64,000 nucleotides of DNA from Owenia fusiformis (taxonomy: Eukaryota; Annelida; Polychaeta; Sabellida; Oweniidae). Below the pieces are notes generated by a model that had not been told where the DNA came from, did no database searches, and saw nothing but the letters and a program-made list of their open reading frames with translations. Shown piece after piece: positions 24,401 through 37,575 of this stretch. Position 1 is the stretch's first letter, and each line of letters begins with the position of its first letter. The position numbers and the translations under genes are program-made. The stretch lies in the NCBI GenBank assembly GCA_903813345.2, contig CAIIXF020000001.1, positions 7,507,098-7,571,097 of the forward strand, in the 5' to 3' direction.

Positions 24401-27400
24401 AAAAATACAATAAAAAAATACACAACTTTGATTCTTTGAGTGCAAACTAGCACATTTATACATGTTAAATCAATTTCACAGTGCATGTATCATTGATCAT
24501 TATTCTGTTTTTCAGAGCAGTTCTATAAAGTATCAGCCTGGAGACTCATTTGGAATCATATGCCCCAATACTGATCAGGATGTTACCACTCTTATAGAAA
24601 GGTAGGCTACCTCAACCTTCTTCCATTCTTTATTTCTTAAAATGCTTGTGTTCATGGCATTAGTCTCATTTATTATGGACTTCTTTGGTTTTGAAATAAT
24701 TTCTTCGATAAAGCTGGTTAAAATGTCCAAACATAATTTTGAAATTCTTAGCTTGGTGCATCTTCACATTGGTTCAATGTTGAGGACTTTGGATGACATG
24801 TAAAGTCTTGTTCAATTTTCATTATGCATTCTTGTTTTGTTAACCTTTCATGGTGCAAGTATGCCTTTAATCTTAACTATGTTTCCAGACTGGAGGTAGC
24901 AGATCAAGCAGACACTGTGTTTACATTGGATCTGATAGCTGATACAAAGAAGAGGAATGCTGTCATCCCTAGTTTCATACATGAGAAATCCACACTCAGG
25001 CATTCTCTCACTACATGCTTTGATATAAGAGCTGTGCCAAAAAAGGTAATGATATGATATACCATTCAGTGATCTCCCCAGGATTTTTTCTCATGTGGGT
25101 GCAAAATTATCATTTTCACAATTCAGACCAAAATTTATTGCTGGGGAGATCACTGCTATTAATGAATTATAAGTGGTCAAGTCAAAAATGCAATATTATT
25201 CAGGTTAAAATTTCAATTTGAACTTATAGAATTGATATGTCTTTCTCAATGTTTCTACCTTTCACTATATACAGGCATTTATCCGTGTGTTGGCTGAGTA
25301 CACCAAGGACCATGGGGAGAAGAGGCGTCTACAGGAGTTATGTAGTAAACAGGGGGCAAAGGACTATACAGAGTTTATTAGAGAGCAGAACATAAGTGTC
25401 CTGGATATACTATTGGCTTTTCCTTCTTGTCTGCCTCCTATAGAGCGTTTTCTAGGTAAGTGATACATGTACTGTAGATCTTTATTGTCTACATACTTGA
25501 CTTTTACTATGAAACAAGTGAGCTGTACACTTATTTTAGATTTTAAAAAAAGGCTTGCATCCAAATACATCTCACTTTACCCTTGTCAGGGTATTCTGGT
25601 GTGCATATAAAAACCCATTTTCACCAACTTGAAATGGAACAAACTGGTCAGAATTGTGAAAATGAGAATTTGGCACCACTCCTGGAAATCATTCTCAGAA
25701 AAACATAAATTATTATTACAGCAAATTGTTTCTTTTATTGCTATCAGACTTTAATGGCTTAATATAATTTCTTGTTTTAGAGCAACTCACTAGACTTCAA
25801 CCCAGACCGTATTCTATCTCAAGCTCACCTCTGCATTCTTCCTCGTTACATTTTGTATTCAACATCGTGGAAATCCCCGCAGGAAGTGGGAGGAGCTATG
25901 CGCGAAAGGGCCTTTGTACAGGTTGGTTGAACTCAATTACAAAGACTCTTCAGAAATCTGTGGACAGTGACTTGGCGAATGGTGTGAGTGAGCTCACATT
26001 GGAGACATCTGATGTTAAAGTAAGTATAGATCACATATTTTTTAATATATAGAAATAAAGTAATCATAATGAGTTTTCAATCTGTGCCATTTTTGAATCG
26101 TCCATTAAATTAACCTTCCAACACCAACATAAGTTTAGGTGAAATTGTCCTCTAGAAGTTTGTTTTATATGTAGATAATGATAATGCTGTCAGGATTCCA
26201 CTGAATATGAAAGTGGCACATTGTGAGTTTTCACAAATACAGGGATAGTGGGATTGGTTAATATGTTTTATGTCACCACCAGAAGTTATTGTGTCCAACT
26301 TTTTTGTGGATGGTATTTGAAGGTAATGAATGGCAGGTGGTGACATTTTGTGTGTTAATTCCTTGTTATTCATACTGAACAATGAATACTCCTTTAGAAT
26401 TTCACAATCTTGGAAAGAATTGAAGCATATGAATATGAAGTTAAAATTTCTGTAACATGATTGATCAATGAAAAGGAAATATGAAACATGTCAAAATGCA
26501 ATAATATCTACATTAACTGTACACACACTTATTTTTGATTTTTTTTAGATACCAATTTTCACTCGGAGCAACCAAAACTTCCATTTACCTGAGGATATTA
26601 GTCGACCAATCATAATGATCGGCCCTGGTACTGGAGTGGCACCTTTTGTTGGGTTTCTGCAACACAGGTGAGGCATCTTTTATGTGTTAAAAAGGGATAG
26701 GGTCACTTTTAATCAACACTAGTCATTACTTAATCTTAAAATATTCAAAAAATATATTTTTCAGTATTCTCAAGGTTTTCCTATAGGTGTTCAGAAAAAG
26801 ACAAAAACTTAGAATTTAATAGAAAAATATATTTCTATTCAACCACAAAACAATCTATTTTACAATGTACATGTATATATAATTATATGACATCAGTTTC
26901 ATCAAGAAAAGTTACTGTACATAAATGCATAATATGCCTAAATTAAAAAATATATACTAGTATAAGTACATGTATGTGAAAGATTTATCATACCTACATA
27001 TAGACTAAATAAATTTAAAAGTCAAATATAATATCCTAAAAATATATTTGACCTTTACTGTACATATTAAATGTCTGTTATTCATAAATTGAATGGAAAA
27101 TAAAACAGAGAGCTAAAAGTTACATCACTTCTACACTAAATAAAGGCAAAAGCCAAATATGAGTATCATGTCTTCAAAATACATTTGACACATAGATAAA
27201 GATAAAAAAGATATCCTTTGTCTAAAAATACAAATGCATTTCACTATATTACATAAATGCATGAATGATACTCATGAATTTAAAAAAAACATATAATATG
27301 ATAGCATGCCAAAGCGCTTCCATTTTCATCAATTACATTCACCTAAAACTTCATTTTTAATTCATTCTACTAAACACAGGTTATATTTACCTCATTTGTC

Positions 27401-30400
27401 CTCAGAAATTAAGACACATATGATTGAACTATTTTATTTGACAATTTGTTGTCACTAAATGTTTGTTGTTTATTTCAATCAAATGCGAGTCAGTCAGTCA
27501 TAATGATTATTCACCTTGCCTCTCAGGTCCATGGAAGTTCACAATCACAAAAGTGTTAATATTTTTCACACCAGTCAATACTAAAGAATATTACCAGAGA
27601 ACATTATGTCACTCTTGCCAGGTTTAGGAGTGAACATCTACCCCAGACACCAAAAGCAAATGAGACAACAACAACATGGCTTTTCTTCATCTCTCTTTTG
27701 TCTTTCTATAACATCACTAGAATCGACTGAAAAATACAAAGAAAGCATATTTGAGAATAGGGATTTACTGCTTGCTTAGTGGCCCAGTTATATTTGTAAT
27801 TTGTTAAATTTAGAATTGAGTGTTATTTTGAAAATAGATAGGCATTGATCTGGTCTGTCCTTGCTTACAGACAAGCTTGATCTGTAAAGTTGTTTAGTTT
27901 TGTTTGTTTAGTACTGTAAAACGGGTAATTTTGACACCTGTAAATTTTAGCGATTTTTCAATTTTAGGGGGTTTTAGCGCGGGAAATTTTAGCGAAATGA
28001 AGATTAATCTTTAAAAAATCAAATTAGCGAAATGCATAGGTGTATAGATTCTGTAGACTTTGATTTTGAAAGTGATCCTTTGCTCACTTATGGTACGGTA
28101 GAATTTAAGCAATATCATTGGTTGTTGAACCGTGTTCAATTAACACCTTTTATCTTTATATTTACTACTAATACTATTTCACTGATGGATGGCTATTTAT
28201 CCTTCAGATATTGAAAGAAACATACGATTTAAAAATATTTACCTTTTTCAAATTACAAACTGGAAGTCGAGCACTGAACGAAAAGCTCCTTAAATACTAG
28301 TATTCATGTAGTTTCCCGGGAATTTGCAAATTTTAGCGCCTGGTTTAATTTAACCCCGGTTTATTTTAGCGAATTGAATTTTTAGCGAAACTATAGCGAT
28401 TGCTAACAATCGCTAACAATTACCCCTCGCTAACAATACTCGTTTTACAGTAATCCTTTCATGCCACTATTGCTGTAATATTAGATACTAACGTAACTTA
28501 CCCTTTGTGTCCTCATTTTGTCTCTCCTCTTTTTGTTCTGGAGCAGGAATAAGCCAACGCATGGGGAATCCCTCACAAGCTTCTCGAAAATGTTGGCTTA
28601 AAAATCTGCGATCACTGATTGGCTCCTCAGCTGGGATATATTTTGGAAGATCAGCATCTCTATCATGTGACATCAAACCATCTCCTCCCTGTTTACAAAG
28701 ACAAGAAATAGCATAAATAATCCTTAATCTTAAGTTGAATTTAAAATATATTTAGTCGCTGTGATTATTCCAGTGTAATAAGCTCTCTAAATGTGTGATC
28801 TAATATACATGATGGGTAGTTAACTTACAGGGTGGTGTTCCATATAGCTCTCCATTGCCTCAGGAGTAAGGGCACTTCTACTGAGGGGGTTCAGGTAGCA
28901 CACATAGCTGTCATCATCAACAACTTTCATCATTGTTAGACCCTGGAATATATATTTTCTGCCACATATAACATCCGTAAATTGTACTGTACAAGAAGAA
29001 TTGCTCTACTGAATGAGAAGTAATTTTAGTTAAAAATGTCACCTTTTACATGTTGGTGAAAGGCGGTAAAATTACAGTTCAGCAATATCAATGTTCTTGT
29101 GTTAAAGGATGGTGCAGTTCAATGATAAAGTTACCTTGTCAGTTTGAATTTTGGGAAAAAAAGTAAACCTTCAACTTGGTTACCCTTATAAGTTATATAT
29201 ACATGTTCTTAAGAAACAGTGATATCAAGAACTGGGTACTGAGACATTCACTGGAACTTCATGTAAAGTATTCTAAAGATAACTTACATATTTAGAACAT
29301 TAGCTTATATTACATGTATATTATTTTATGGACATTAGATATAAGCCTGGATTAAGATGATAAGTTATTTACCTTTTTGAAATCATTGTATGCATAGTAC
29401 CCTTCTTCTGGATCATCCATTTCTGTCATGTCATTATCTTTGTCCACTTTCACAACTGCATTCGCTGCAAGCCTGTACTCCTGAAAAATATATTGAAACA
29501 CTGAAATTTTCTTTATTTCTAATGGTGAAGAATAGTAATTTAACTTTCCTTTTACATTGTCTCTCATACCAGTTTGCATCGGCCAAGCGCTGCTTTAAAT
29601 TATATGTGTTTTAGTGTCATATTTAAGTGTGTGAGACACAAATAAATAAGTTAAGAAACTAACTTTAAACAGGTTGTATGGTGCAGTTACCTTAATAGTG
29701 TCCCTGGCAAATTGATTGCTGAGTTTCAGTGCTCCTAGAACTGCTCCCATTGTAATGAGTAGAATCATCACAGCCACAACTGCGCCTATTATGTACTTCT
29801 TGTTGGAATGTGCAGCAGGCTTTTGAGATTCCTAAATCATAAAATCAATATAACGACTTACTTTTAGTATAAAAATCCACCATCAAAAGTATTATTTCAT
29901 GTTCAATTGTGATCATGAGTTTTGGGAAAATAAAAATTTGAAAATGTTGATGGTTTTCTGGATGTTCCAATATTTTGAAAAATATGAAACAGAAATTGGT
30001 TAATGTAAATTGTTCAGTAATTTTTTTGCCAAGATTTCTTCTATATAGGTAAAATATATATATGAGAAATAAAATGAAACTGTTTTCAAGTAAACTGTAT
30101 ATTTAATTGAGTTGATCAAGTTGATCCATCAAGCCTAGTAGCAATCAAGTTGACGACAAATATTGAACCCCAATCTTTGTAACTGATGATAAACCTTCAT
30201 GTACCTGAATCACAATTGGCTCTGGGTAGCTATTGTAACTGTTTGGCATTGCCTTCTTCTCAGAGTCCATCTTGATGGTGAATATCTGTTAAACTCTTGT
30301 GAGGTTTTCCTGTGTTCTGTTTAGTGTAGAAAAGTTGATCTGAAAACTGCTGCTGAATTCTGGCTTATATAAGATGGCTAGCTTATTGTTGTTTTTCTAG

Positions 30401-33400
30401 AAGTTGGTCAAGAACTTTATTTTTTTATTCTTATTGAATAACACTCTTGTTTTTTTCATTAAAAGGGTAATAAAATTTGACAATAGTGACACCTTTCAAT
30501 CATAAATTAGTTAGATTCTAGTGTTTAATCACGGACAAGTACATTTTTTTAGAAATAGGTGACCTTCAAATTTTTCGGAGTTCAGTGTTTTTGCAATAAA
30601 TAATGATTGTTTATTGAAAATAAAAGGTTATACTTCTTGACACGTCTTCCTCCTTTTTTGAACATGTCATACAACTAAGTAACCTATTTACAGTATTTTC
30701 ATGTCTCTGATTTTTTAATAGTCATGAAGTAATTTTTATTTTCAGTTGGATGTTTTGGTATTTATTATAAAATTATCATCAAATGGCAGATTTCATATAA
30801 TCAGTTTTAAGTGGCTTGCTTTCTGAAAACTTCTGAACAAGATTGTAATGTGTACACACATTTGATTTATTATGGTTGAAATAAACAGTACAATGTGAAT
30901 GTCAATAGGCCTGAACTTGAAAAAGGATACCTCTTGACTGTATTATAAAACTCAAGAGCCTTTCTTTGAAACAATAATATTTGTTTAATTTGTTGTCTTA
31001 CATCTAATGCAGACAAATAAATCATGGCAGGCTCTAATATAGATGTGCTATTTTACACCAAAATAATTTCATTTTGGGTGGGATAAACATTTTCCTAAAG
31101 CTATACAATTGGTTTAATGCAATTCATTTCATACATTGATTACCTCACTCTCCAAAGATTACATGAAGGGAATCCAATCATTTATTTAATTGCTGACATT
31201 GCCCCTTAGATGATGCTTGACTTATTTGAATGATATCGATTTGAAAAATACAAAAACAATGTGGGTGTTTCATCTAAACAAGATTATAAATCAGGTTCAT
31301 GAGAAAACCAAATATATCATGTAATTTTAAATAAAGTTGTCGGAAGGTGAACATGATCAAAATAGCTGGTCATAAGTGGGATTTATTACATATGCAACAA
31401 AGTTTGCCAAAGTTTCTGCCAAAATGATAAATATCTGCATTAATGGTTGATCTGCATACTTGAACTCACTGCTTAAACTCGCACACCAATTAAAATAAAA
31501 AAAATCACTTTGATAGTTATGCTTCCAGATTTAATTGCATGAAAATCCTCAATTTTTTCCTCAGTTTTTCCTACAGTGTTTTCCATTTCAACCTCAAAGC
31601 GTTGAAATTAAGTTTGACGTGCCTCTCTGTCAGGCTTACTATAGTAGTATGTACCTGCACGTTCTTGGTTAATAATTTAGTATTCTTAAGGCAAACTCCA
31701 GTATGTCACAGATAAGTTTCTATATGTTACTACATGTTTAGGCTCTACAGACCAGTTCCTGTACAGACAAGCACCTCTCAATATTTCAAATGCTTTCCCA
31801 AATAAATTTCACACCTTGAAATTCCCCAAAAAATCCATCTTAGACAAACAAGACACAGAGTCAACGTGAAACGAAAGACCCAGTATTCCCAAAAAATATC
31901 AAACACAAAGTACCAATGAACATTTTAAACAAATATCATGTAAGATCATGGATCATGTAAGAATAAATGGCTTGTCAGATTAACAAAATATTCAAAATCA
32001 AAATTCTTGCATCCTGAACTACATCCATAATCCTCATAGTTTATATGTACAGTAACACCTTCACAAAATCAAATTCTATGATTCATGTATATTCATAGGG
32101 AGCAGCAGAGGAAGACTGGCTCTACTATTGGGAAAAGCTGGCTGTTCTTTGGGTGCAGGAACAAAGAAAAGGATTTTCTCTATGAGTGAGTACATATGTT
32201 GTTCATTGTTATTCTGTATAAGATATTATTCTTAAGAAAATAGTCACCCGAAATTCCAATGCTTAACCCAGAATTTGTTACATCTGGTCAAAGGATTATT
32301 ACTTGGTAATATTGATGACATTTGGCACTTTTGGGCTAATTCTCCAATTCACAATTTGGAACAATTAGCCAGTTGCTTTAATGTTGAAGTAGTCATTGTT
32401 GTTAGAGATCCAGATTTAGCTTGTATTCGCAAATGCAAATAGCGGCTACCGGATTAACTTATCAATTTCAATAAATTAACCCGTCATTTTAAAGTTGTAA
32501 TTACGAACAACCCATCAGTCGACGAACAGGGAGCAGTGATTACATTACTTTTTATGCCAATGAAAGGATCGATTATAAAAAGCCACTCGGTTGAATTGGC
32601 AAATAGAACATAGGTCATTGTCACATACTGCTAAATAGGCAGATTTACCCATTATTTAGGTCAGCGACCGGGTTTGAAGCGAGAGATGGCAACTAACAGG
32701 AAGCACAACAGGTACTTTTCATATTTAAATGGGTTTGCCCTCAAACTGCAATCAAGCCAATAGCTGGTAGCTGGTATTTGCATTCAGGAATACAAGCTAA
32801 GATTTACTTAAAATCAATATGCAGTCATAGTAAATGTACTTCAACATCAAACTTGTAAGAGCATATCATTAAGTTAAGGGAACTCCCCTGTAGCATTTAG
32901 AAATTCCCTTGATCTGCTAATGCCATCCTGCCATCTTTCAAAAGAGAATCTATAAACTTGAGATTAGGCAACTTACCTCCTAAGATTCCTTATTATAAAG
33001 GGTGGTTTTTCTTGACAAATGTTCTAAAAAAGATGTAAAAACCCAGAATTGTTTATTTCAGAAAACAGCTTGTTGACTTGACCAATTCTGGCGTCCTTAC
33101 AAAATTCCATGTTTCCTTCTCACGAGACCACAAAGAACGAGATGAACCCCGCTATGTTCAGGACAACATAAAACTGAATGGAGAGTCTGTTGCAGAGTGG
33201 ATAACAGAGAATGATGCTGTGGTTTATGTGTGTGGAGATGCAAAGTGCATGGCAAAGAATGTCAATGAAGCACTTGCAGATGTACTTGTTGAGTGTAAAG
33301 GTAACTTTTTCATCCTTATACTCTGTAGATAAAATGAATGAATATGATATGAATGTGAATATATTCTGTTGGTCCAAAGAAGGTTATTCAACAATATTAT

Positions 33401-36400
33401 TGGAAGATACATAGAGATTCTCCTATATGAGGTTCAGGATATTAGGATTATCCCAAGGCCAATATAATATATCTGCCCGAGGGCCTTAGGTCATAGTGGG
33501 TTTGAGGTAGATATCACCTGGGAGATATCATCTGAGGAGCGAGCTGGATATATTGATTGTATATATTGCATTTATATAAATCCATGCCATACCTTCCTTT
33601 CTACACTAATAGTCATACTGGTGCATAATTAAAACTGAGCTGACATATTATCAATAGAGAAGTTTCTTTATAGCTTTGAAATCTCGCAAATTCTTCTTTT
33701 TGTGAGATTATAAGAGATTTGCACGTGAAACCTCTAATGACCTACTTTTCCTTCTTTTTTAATAGCATATTTGAATTCAGTGGAAAGTTTTCTACAATAA
33801 TAACTTATTTTATACAGTTATGTCATTTAAATCATTTTCCATGACTTTTTCAACTTTTCTAAAACAAATTTGGGCCAAATCTCAATTGATGCAATGCTAA
33901 AATTCTTTGAAACCTTGGTTTATTCATTCGACAACCATAATGTTCATGATTAATCACAAAATATGCCTTGACACAGAGATCACGATAGTTGAAAAAACTT
34001 GTTAGTCATTGTGGCTAATTCTTCCAAAAAATTTTTAGCCAACCAAAATATGAATTAGCCATTTTATAGAGTCCAACTTAATTTGGTCTGTGCCAATGAC
34101 GAACGCATTTTTCGTACTTTAACAAGGTTTGACAGCTAGTAAAAAATAATTTCTCACTCCTGTGAAGCAGCCGTGGCCTCCCACGGGCCCATTCCTCACG
34201 GAATTTGCGTTTAAGATTGTTAGGCATTTTTATGGCATTTTTGAAGGACACAACTACCCCAGAGTGAATATACAGATACATGATGACGCACCACAATACT
34301 GATAGAGTTCTACTGTGAAATAGCATAGTGTGTAAAATTAATATATGTCGCGTCATGAGTGACCAGAAATCTACTTTTCCAAAAAAGTTTTCTTCTGAAA
34401 AGTCGTTCAAATTCAACATTTATGAAGTAATTTGGTGAGTAAACCGTAAAAAAGGGAATTCGCCATAACTGCCAAATACCTTTACATATTTTTCGCCACC
34501 TCTTTCGAAAAGAAATTGCTATTGGCGAATGGTGAACGTCTACCGTGATCTCTGCTTGACAGGGTCATCCAATAGTATGCATTGAAGTCTATATGGCAGT
34601 CTGCCCAAACCATAACAAATAAGAAACAAGGCTGATATCTATTATATAAGCTTTATTTAGCTATAACTCCCTTATTCACATTTTAGATTGTCCTTTATTA
34701 GTATGTTATGAAAGGGTGTTTTGCGTCATAATCGTATGTGCTAATTGCAAGGTTAACAACAATAAATGTACAAATTGTTGTTAATGGACTAGATGCGAGT
34801 AGAAATTATCTTGATTTACAGGTACGTCAATAAATATTCAAAATTCAGTCAAAGTGATGTCATATTTGAAATCTACATGTAAAAATACATCTAAAAATTT
34901 AATCTTTTTTGAAAATGTGACTTCTAGTTCGGGTTGATTCCCCATAGACCCCATTTACAAAATCACAAAAAAGTGAAATATCTTTTCTTGTATTGGACAT
35001 ATAACATTTTCTTTTACTGGACATACTTTAATTTGCATAACTATTCGATACATAAAGGGTATATGAAAATTGAACCACTAAAACTGTAGAAAGATGTACT
35101 TTAAGTTAAAGGGAACTTTCTACTATACCCGCTATGCTATCTGACCCGAGCAAGCCACCTGGTGGTGAAACTGGTAACTACCTACTCGCATTTGCGTTAT
35201 TTAGCCTGTTTACGTAATGTTGGTACCCATTTTACTTATGAAAGGATGTTATCAGTTATTCACAAATGGCTAAGGCAAGGTGTGTCTGATTCCAGCCAAT
35301 CAGAACACATTATTTCACATAACTCAATTTTGTTATATAATCAATAATGATCTCAAGGTCACTAGTTAAATGATTGTCAAAGTTCCATTGAAAATATGTT
35401 CTTTTAGTCATTTCGTACCTTTTAGATGATTTTGTAGAAAATATTTTGTATTTGTGTGAAAAGAATTTATTAAACCCAAGACTCAATGTACAGTATTGTG
35501 TAATGACCAGTCCATCGATGCTCCGCATCTCGTGCAAATTTTGGAAAGCAACACCTTCAAGGAATATTCATTCCACATTGCACTGAGTCTAGGGCTTGAA
35601 ACCTTAAATAACAATATACTACTTATTGTAAAAAATGTAATCAAAATATTGAATAAAAAGTATAGTACCATGTACCCTGTGTAAGCAAAGAAGTGCATGG
35701 TGCTTAAACATTAAGTAATCATTCAGAGCTATACACTTTTATAAGATGTTTTGAATAAAAAAAGGAATAAAAAAATAATAATAATAATAATTTGTGAAAA
35801 ATATTAGTAGGATGAATATTCTGACTAATAAACACCATTTTGTGATGAAGTCTTTGGTAAAGCAATGAACTTGAACTTTTAATAAGTTAAGGCTTGAGTT
35901 AAACCCTTATAGACTTTCACACTCACCAATATATCTCTAAGATTTTAATATAGCTATACAGAATATTGAAAATATAGTGGTTGATACAAGACAGCACTTT
36001 TTATATTAAGAGGGTATATGTACATACATATGGATTATATGGGATTGAAGTTCAAAAACCATTTCCAGAAAAGTTGACATTTTCCAGGGGTGTCTGACAT
36101 AGTTAGCTTGTGTACATTAAATTTTTCTAACACAACTTTATTTTGATCAAAAAAAATTCCAGGAAGTATTTTTACATTTAAAAGGTGACGCATATCGTTT
36201 AGCAAATCGAACGCTCGTTTCTGGTGTTGCTCACCGTTTAGTATAAAAGGCCCGATCCAGAAATAATACTCAAGGGTTCACAGGTTCGAGGTCGTTGTGT
36301 CTAACTGTTATATAGCATAAGTATATTATAGATCGTCACACATTTATAAAAGGGTGATTTTTATTTTGACAAATCAATTCCACATTTATGGGTGAAGTTT

Positions 36401-36973
36401 CAGGATCTTCTATTTGTGTATAATAAGGAAAAATTGGCATCTAAATTTCCCCATAACGTAATAGCACACAGCTTGGCATATGAAATATCCTACAAATGAA
36501 ACAAAGCAAGACAAACCGGTTTCTAATACAAGAATTTATATTGGCTGTTGTACATGTATTATTTGAACGCAATCACTCTTTGGATGACGTTTTCAAAATC
36601 ATTATAAACGGATTACTTTATCTCAAAGACAATTTCAATGAACTGGATTTTACAGAACTCCCCTTATTTCTTAAAAATGGACTGATCCAGTTGATTCGCC
36701 TGGAGCCGCCATATTGTTTTTATACGGGATGCTTATCGGAACCCTTTAAGCTTTGCTATGATGTAAAGCCACCCACTTGTAAAGATGTTACATTAACCTG
36801 CTTTTAGTTTATGTACCTCAACCCTGTTCAAATATCAGACGAATACATTTATATTGCAAATATAGATCAATTAATAAAAGTACTGTATTTCAGGAATGTC
36901 AAAAGCAGAGGCAACTGCCTATCTGATGAAGATGCGATTACACAGGAGATATCTGGAGGATGTCTGGACTTAG
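21412..36973 (+). CDS. MTRR: Methionine synthase reductase
   Basis: Thirteen coding exons give 748 residues: 21412-21558, 22303-22453, 22631-22748, 23073-23580, 23978-24112, 24516-24601, 24889-25045, 25275-25455, 25781-26019, 26549-26667, 32099-32185, 33062-33300 and 36894-36973 (stop TAG 36971-36973). The enzyme is a diflavin reductase that passes NADPH electrons through FAD and FMN to reactivate cob(II)alamin on methionine synthase. The flavodoxin domain shows [15 protein letters not shown] and [13 protein letters not shown]. The 508-bp exon encodes a Ser/Thr/Glu-rich, low-complexity hinge. FAD binding is seen in RPYSISSSP and [12 protein letters not shown] binding is seen in [23 protein letters not shown] and [13 protein letters not shown], and the protein ends YLEDVWT. 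It is slightly longer than the human enzyme because of the hinge. The start follows an acceptor at 21400-21401, so a noncoding first exon exists upstream. Intron 26668-32098 contains a BRICHOS gene on the other strand. Confidence 0.95.
25067..25155. mobile_element. 89-bp CAGTGATCTCCCC inverted-end MITE
   Basis: The ends are CAGTGATCTCCCCAG and CTGGGGAGATCACTG, perfect 15-bp inverses. It is a short deletion form of a family with ~205-bp copies at 51128-51331, 55279-55428 and 56960-57165. The CAGTG termini are hAT-like. Confidence 0.7.
27638..30270 (-). CDS. BRICHOS-A: type II membrane BRICHOS precursor with Cys-rich tail
   Basis: Six exons: 30205-30270, 29691-29831, 29373-29480, 28829-28942, 28502-28688 and 27638-27726 (stop TAG 27638-27640), giving 234 residues. 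A short cytosolic N-terminus ([12 protein letters not shown]) precedes a transmembrane helix at about 36-59 ([20 protein letters not shown]). A linker and a BRICHOS domain follow, about 85-192: [26 protein letters not shown] with Cys120, and [17 protein letters not shown] with Cys181. Cys120 and Cys181 match the conserved BRICHOS disulfide. Residues 214-217 are RQKR, a furin-type site, followed by the 17-residue end [17 protein letters not shown] with six cysteines. In the family, BRICHOS chaperones an aggregation-prone C-terminal segment that is later released. Annelid antimicrobial peptides are made this way. The peptide's function here is unknown. The gene lies wholly inside MTRR intron 26668-32098, on the opposite strand. 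Confidence 0.88.
27914..28450. mobile_element. 537-bp MITE in a BRICHOS-A intron
   Basis: CTGTAAAACGGGTAAT at the left and CGTTTTACAG at the right are inverted ends, with TA on both sides. The interior is built from repeated TTTAGCG motifs. It lies between exons 5 and 6 of BRICHOS-A. Confidence 0.65.
30364..30373 (-). promoter_or_regulatory. TATA box of BRICHOS-A
   Basis: CTTATATAAG lies about 95 bp upstream of the ATG at 30268-30270. The same TATATAAG element stands at nearly the same distance in both paralogs. Confidence 0.65.
30374..32098. other. Remaining part of the large MTRR intron
   Basis: AT-rich, with no exon, inverted repeat or tandem array that I can support. The MTRR acceptor is at 32097-32098. 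Confidence 0.5.
32417..32799. mobile_element. 383-bp MITE with 5-bp target duplication
   Basis: The ends are TAGCTTGTATTC and GAATACAAGCTA. The direct repeat AGATT flanks it at 32412-32416 and 32800-32804. It lies in the MTRR intron between 32185 and 33062. Confidence 0.75.
33974..34554. mobile_element. hAT-like remnant with transposase N-terminus
   Basis: The inverted ends are CAGAGATCACG and CGTGATCTCTG, flanked by CTTGACA at 33967-33973 and 34555-34561. On the minus strand an open frame (34078-34419) includes [20 protein letters not shown]. This resembles the zinc-finger lead-in of hAT-family transposases (TTF/BED type). The rest of the transposase is missing. It sits in the last MTRR intron. 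Confidence 0.6.
34600..36640. other. Rest of the last MTRR intron
   Basis: No gene. An (AAT)n microsatellite lies near 35768-35791. The block at 36175-36300 resembles 46515-46690, which is inside an intron of BRICHOS-C. Confidence 0.45.
36660..36760. repeat. Block shared with an intron of BRICHOS-B
   Basis: AAAATGGACTGATCCA, CCGCCATATTGTTTTTATAC and AACCCTTTAA recur in order at 39188-39265, between exons 5 and 6 of BRICHOS-B. An open frame (36496-36807) covers it but has no recognisable domain. Confidence 0.5.
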
Positions 36974-37230
36974 TTTGAAGCGTGCATTATTAAAGTGTTC
37001 ATACAGGAGATATCTGGAGGATGTCTGGACTTAGTTTGAAGCGTGCATGATTAAAGTGTTCATACATGAGATATCTGGAGGATGTCTGGACATAGTTTGA
37101 AGCGTGCATGATTAAAGTGTTTGTGCATGAGATACCTGGAGGATATCTCGACTTAGTTTGAACTGTAGAATGGATTATGTCTAGGTACAGAGGATACATG
37201 GAGGGTGTTTGGACATAGTTTGAACTGAAC
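36943..37230. repeat. 60-bp tandem repeat copying the MTRR stop region
   Basis: About five units with period 60 bp. The first lies in the last MTRR exon and encodes RRYLEDVWT plus the TAG stop. Later copies (near 37003, 37063 and 37123, plus a degenerate one near 37185) repeat GAGATATCTGGAGGATGTCT and TAGTTTGAAGCGTGCAT in the 3' UTR with growing divergence. Confidence 0.85.
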
Positions 37231-37575
37231 ATTCTTAAAATGAAGGATTATCTATTATTAAAAGATATTACACATACAGCAGATTGATGTTTTAACCTCA
37301 AAAGAAACAAAAATAATGATATTCCTGATTTTTGAATGATTTATATATCATGTATATAAAAGACAGGGGTTGATGTTAGTTAGATACATGCACATACATG
37401 TACAAAAGGGAACATTTATTTATACAAAAATAGGGAACACTGTACATAAAAAACAAGGTGAAATAAACATCTCAAAGTTTACTGTCATTTCAGTTGGTTT
37501 CATCTTGAAGTGGAACACCTTTACTTAACTTAAGTTAAACAGAGTTCTGTAAGTAGAAAAGCTTCACTACACCTT

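Noticed and set aside
36280-36300. tRNA-like B box GGTTCGAGGTCG
   Set aside because: There is no A box at the right distance and the 3' half does not fit; not enough for a tRNA or SINE.
36496-36807. 103-codon ORF upstream of the last MTRR exon
   Set aside because: It overlaps a repeat shared with BRICHOS-B intron 5 and has no recognisable motif.
36999-37232. Minus-strand ORF with repeated YVQTSSRY-like units
   Set aside because: It is the antisense shadow of the 60-bp MTRR minisatellite.
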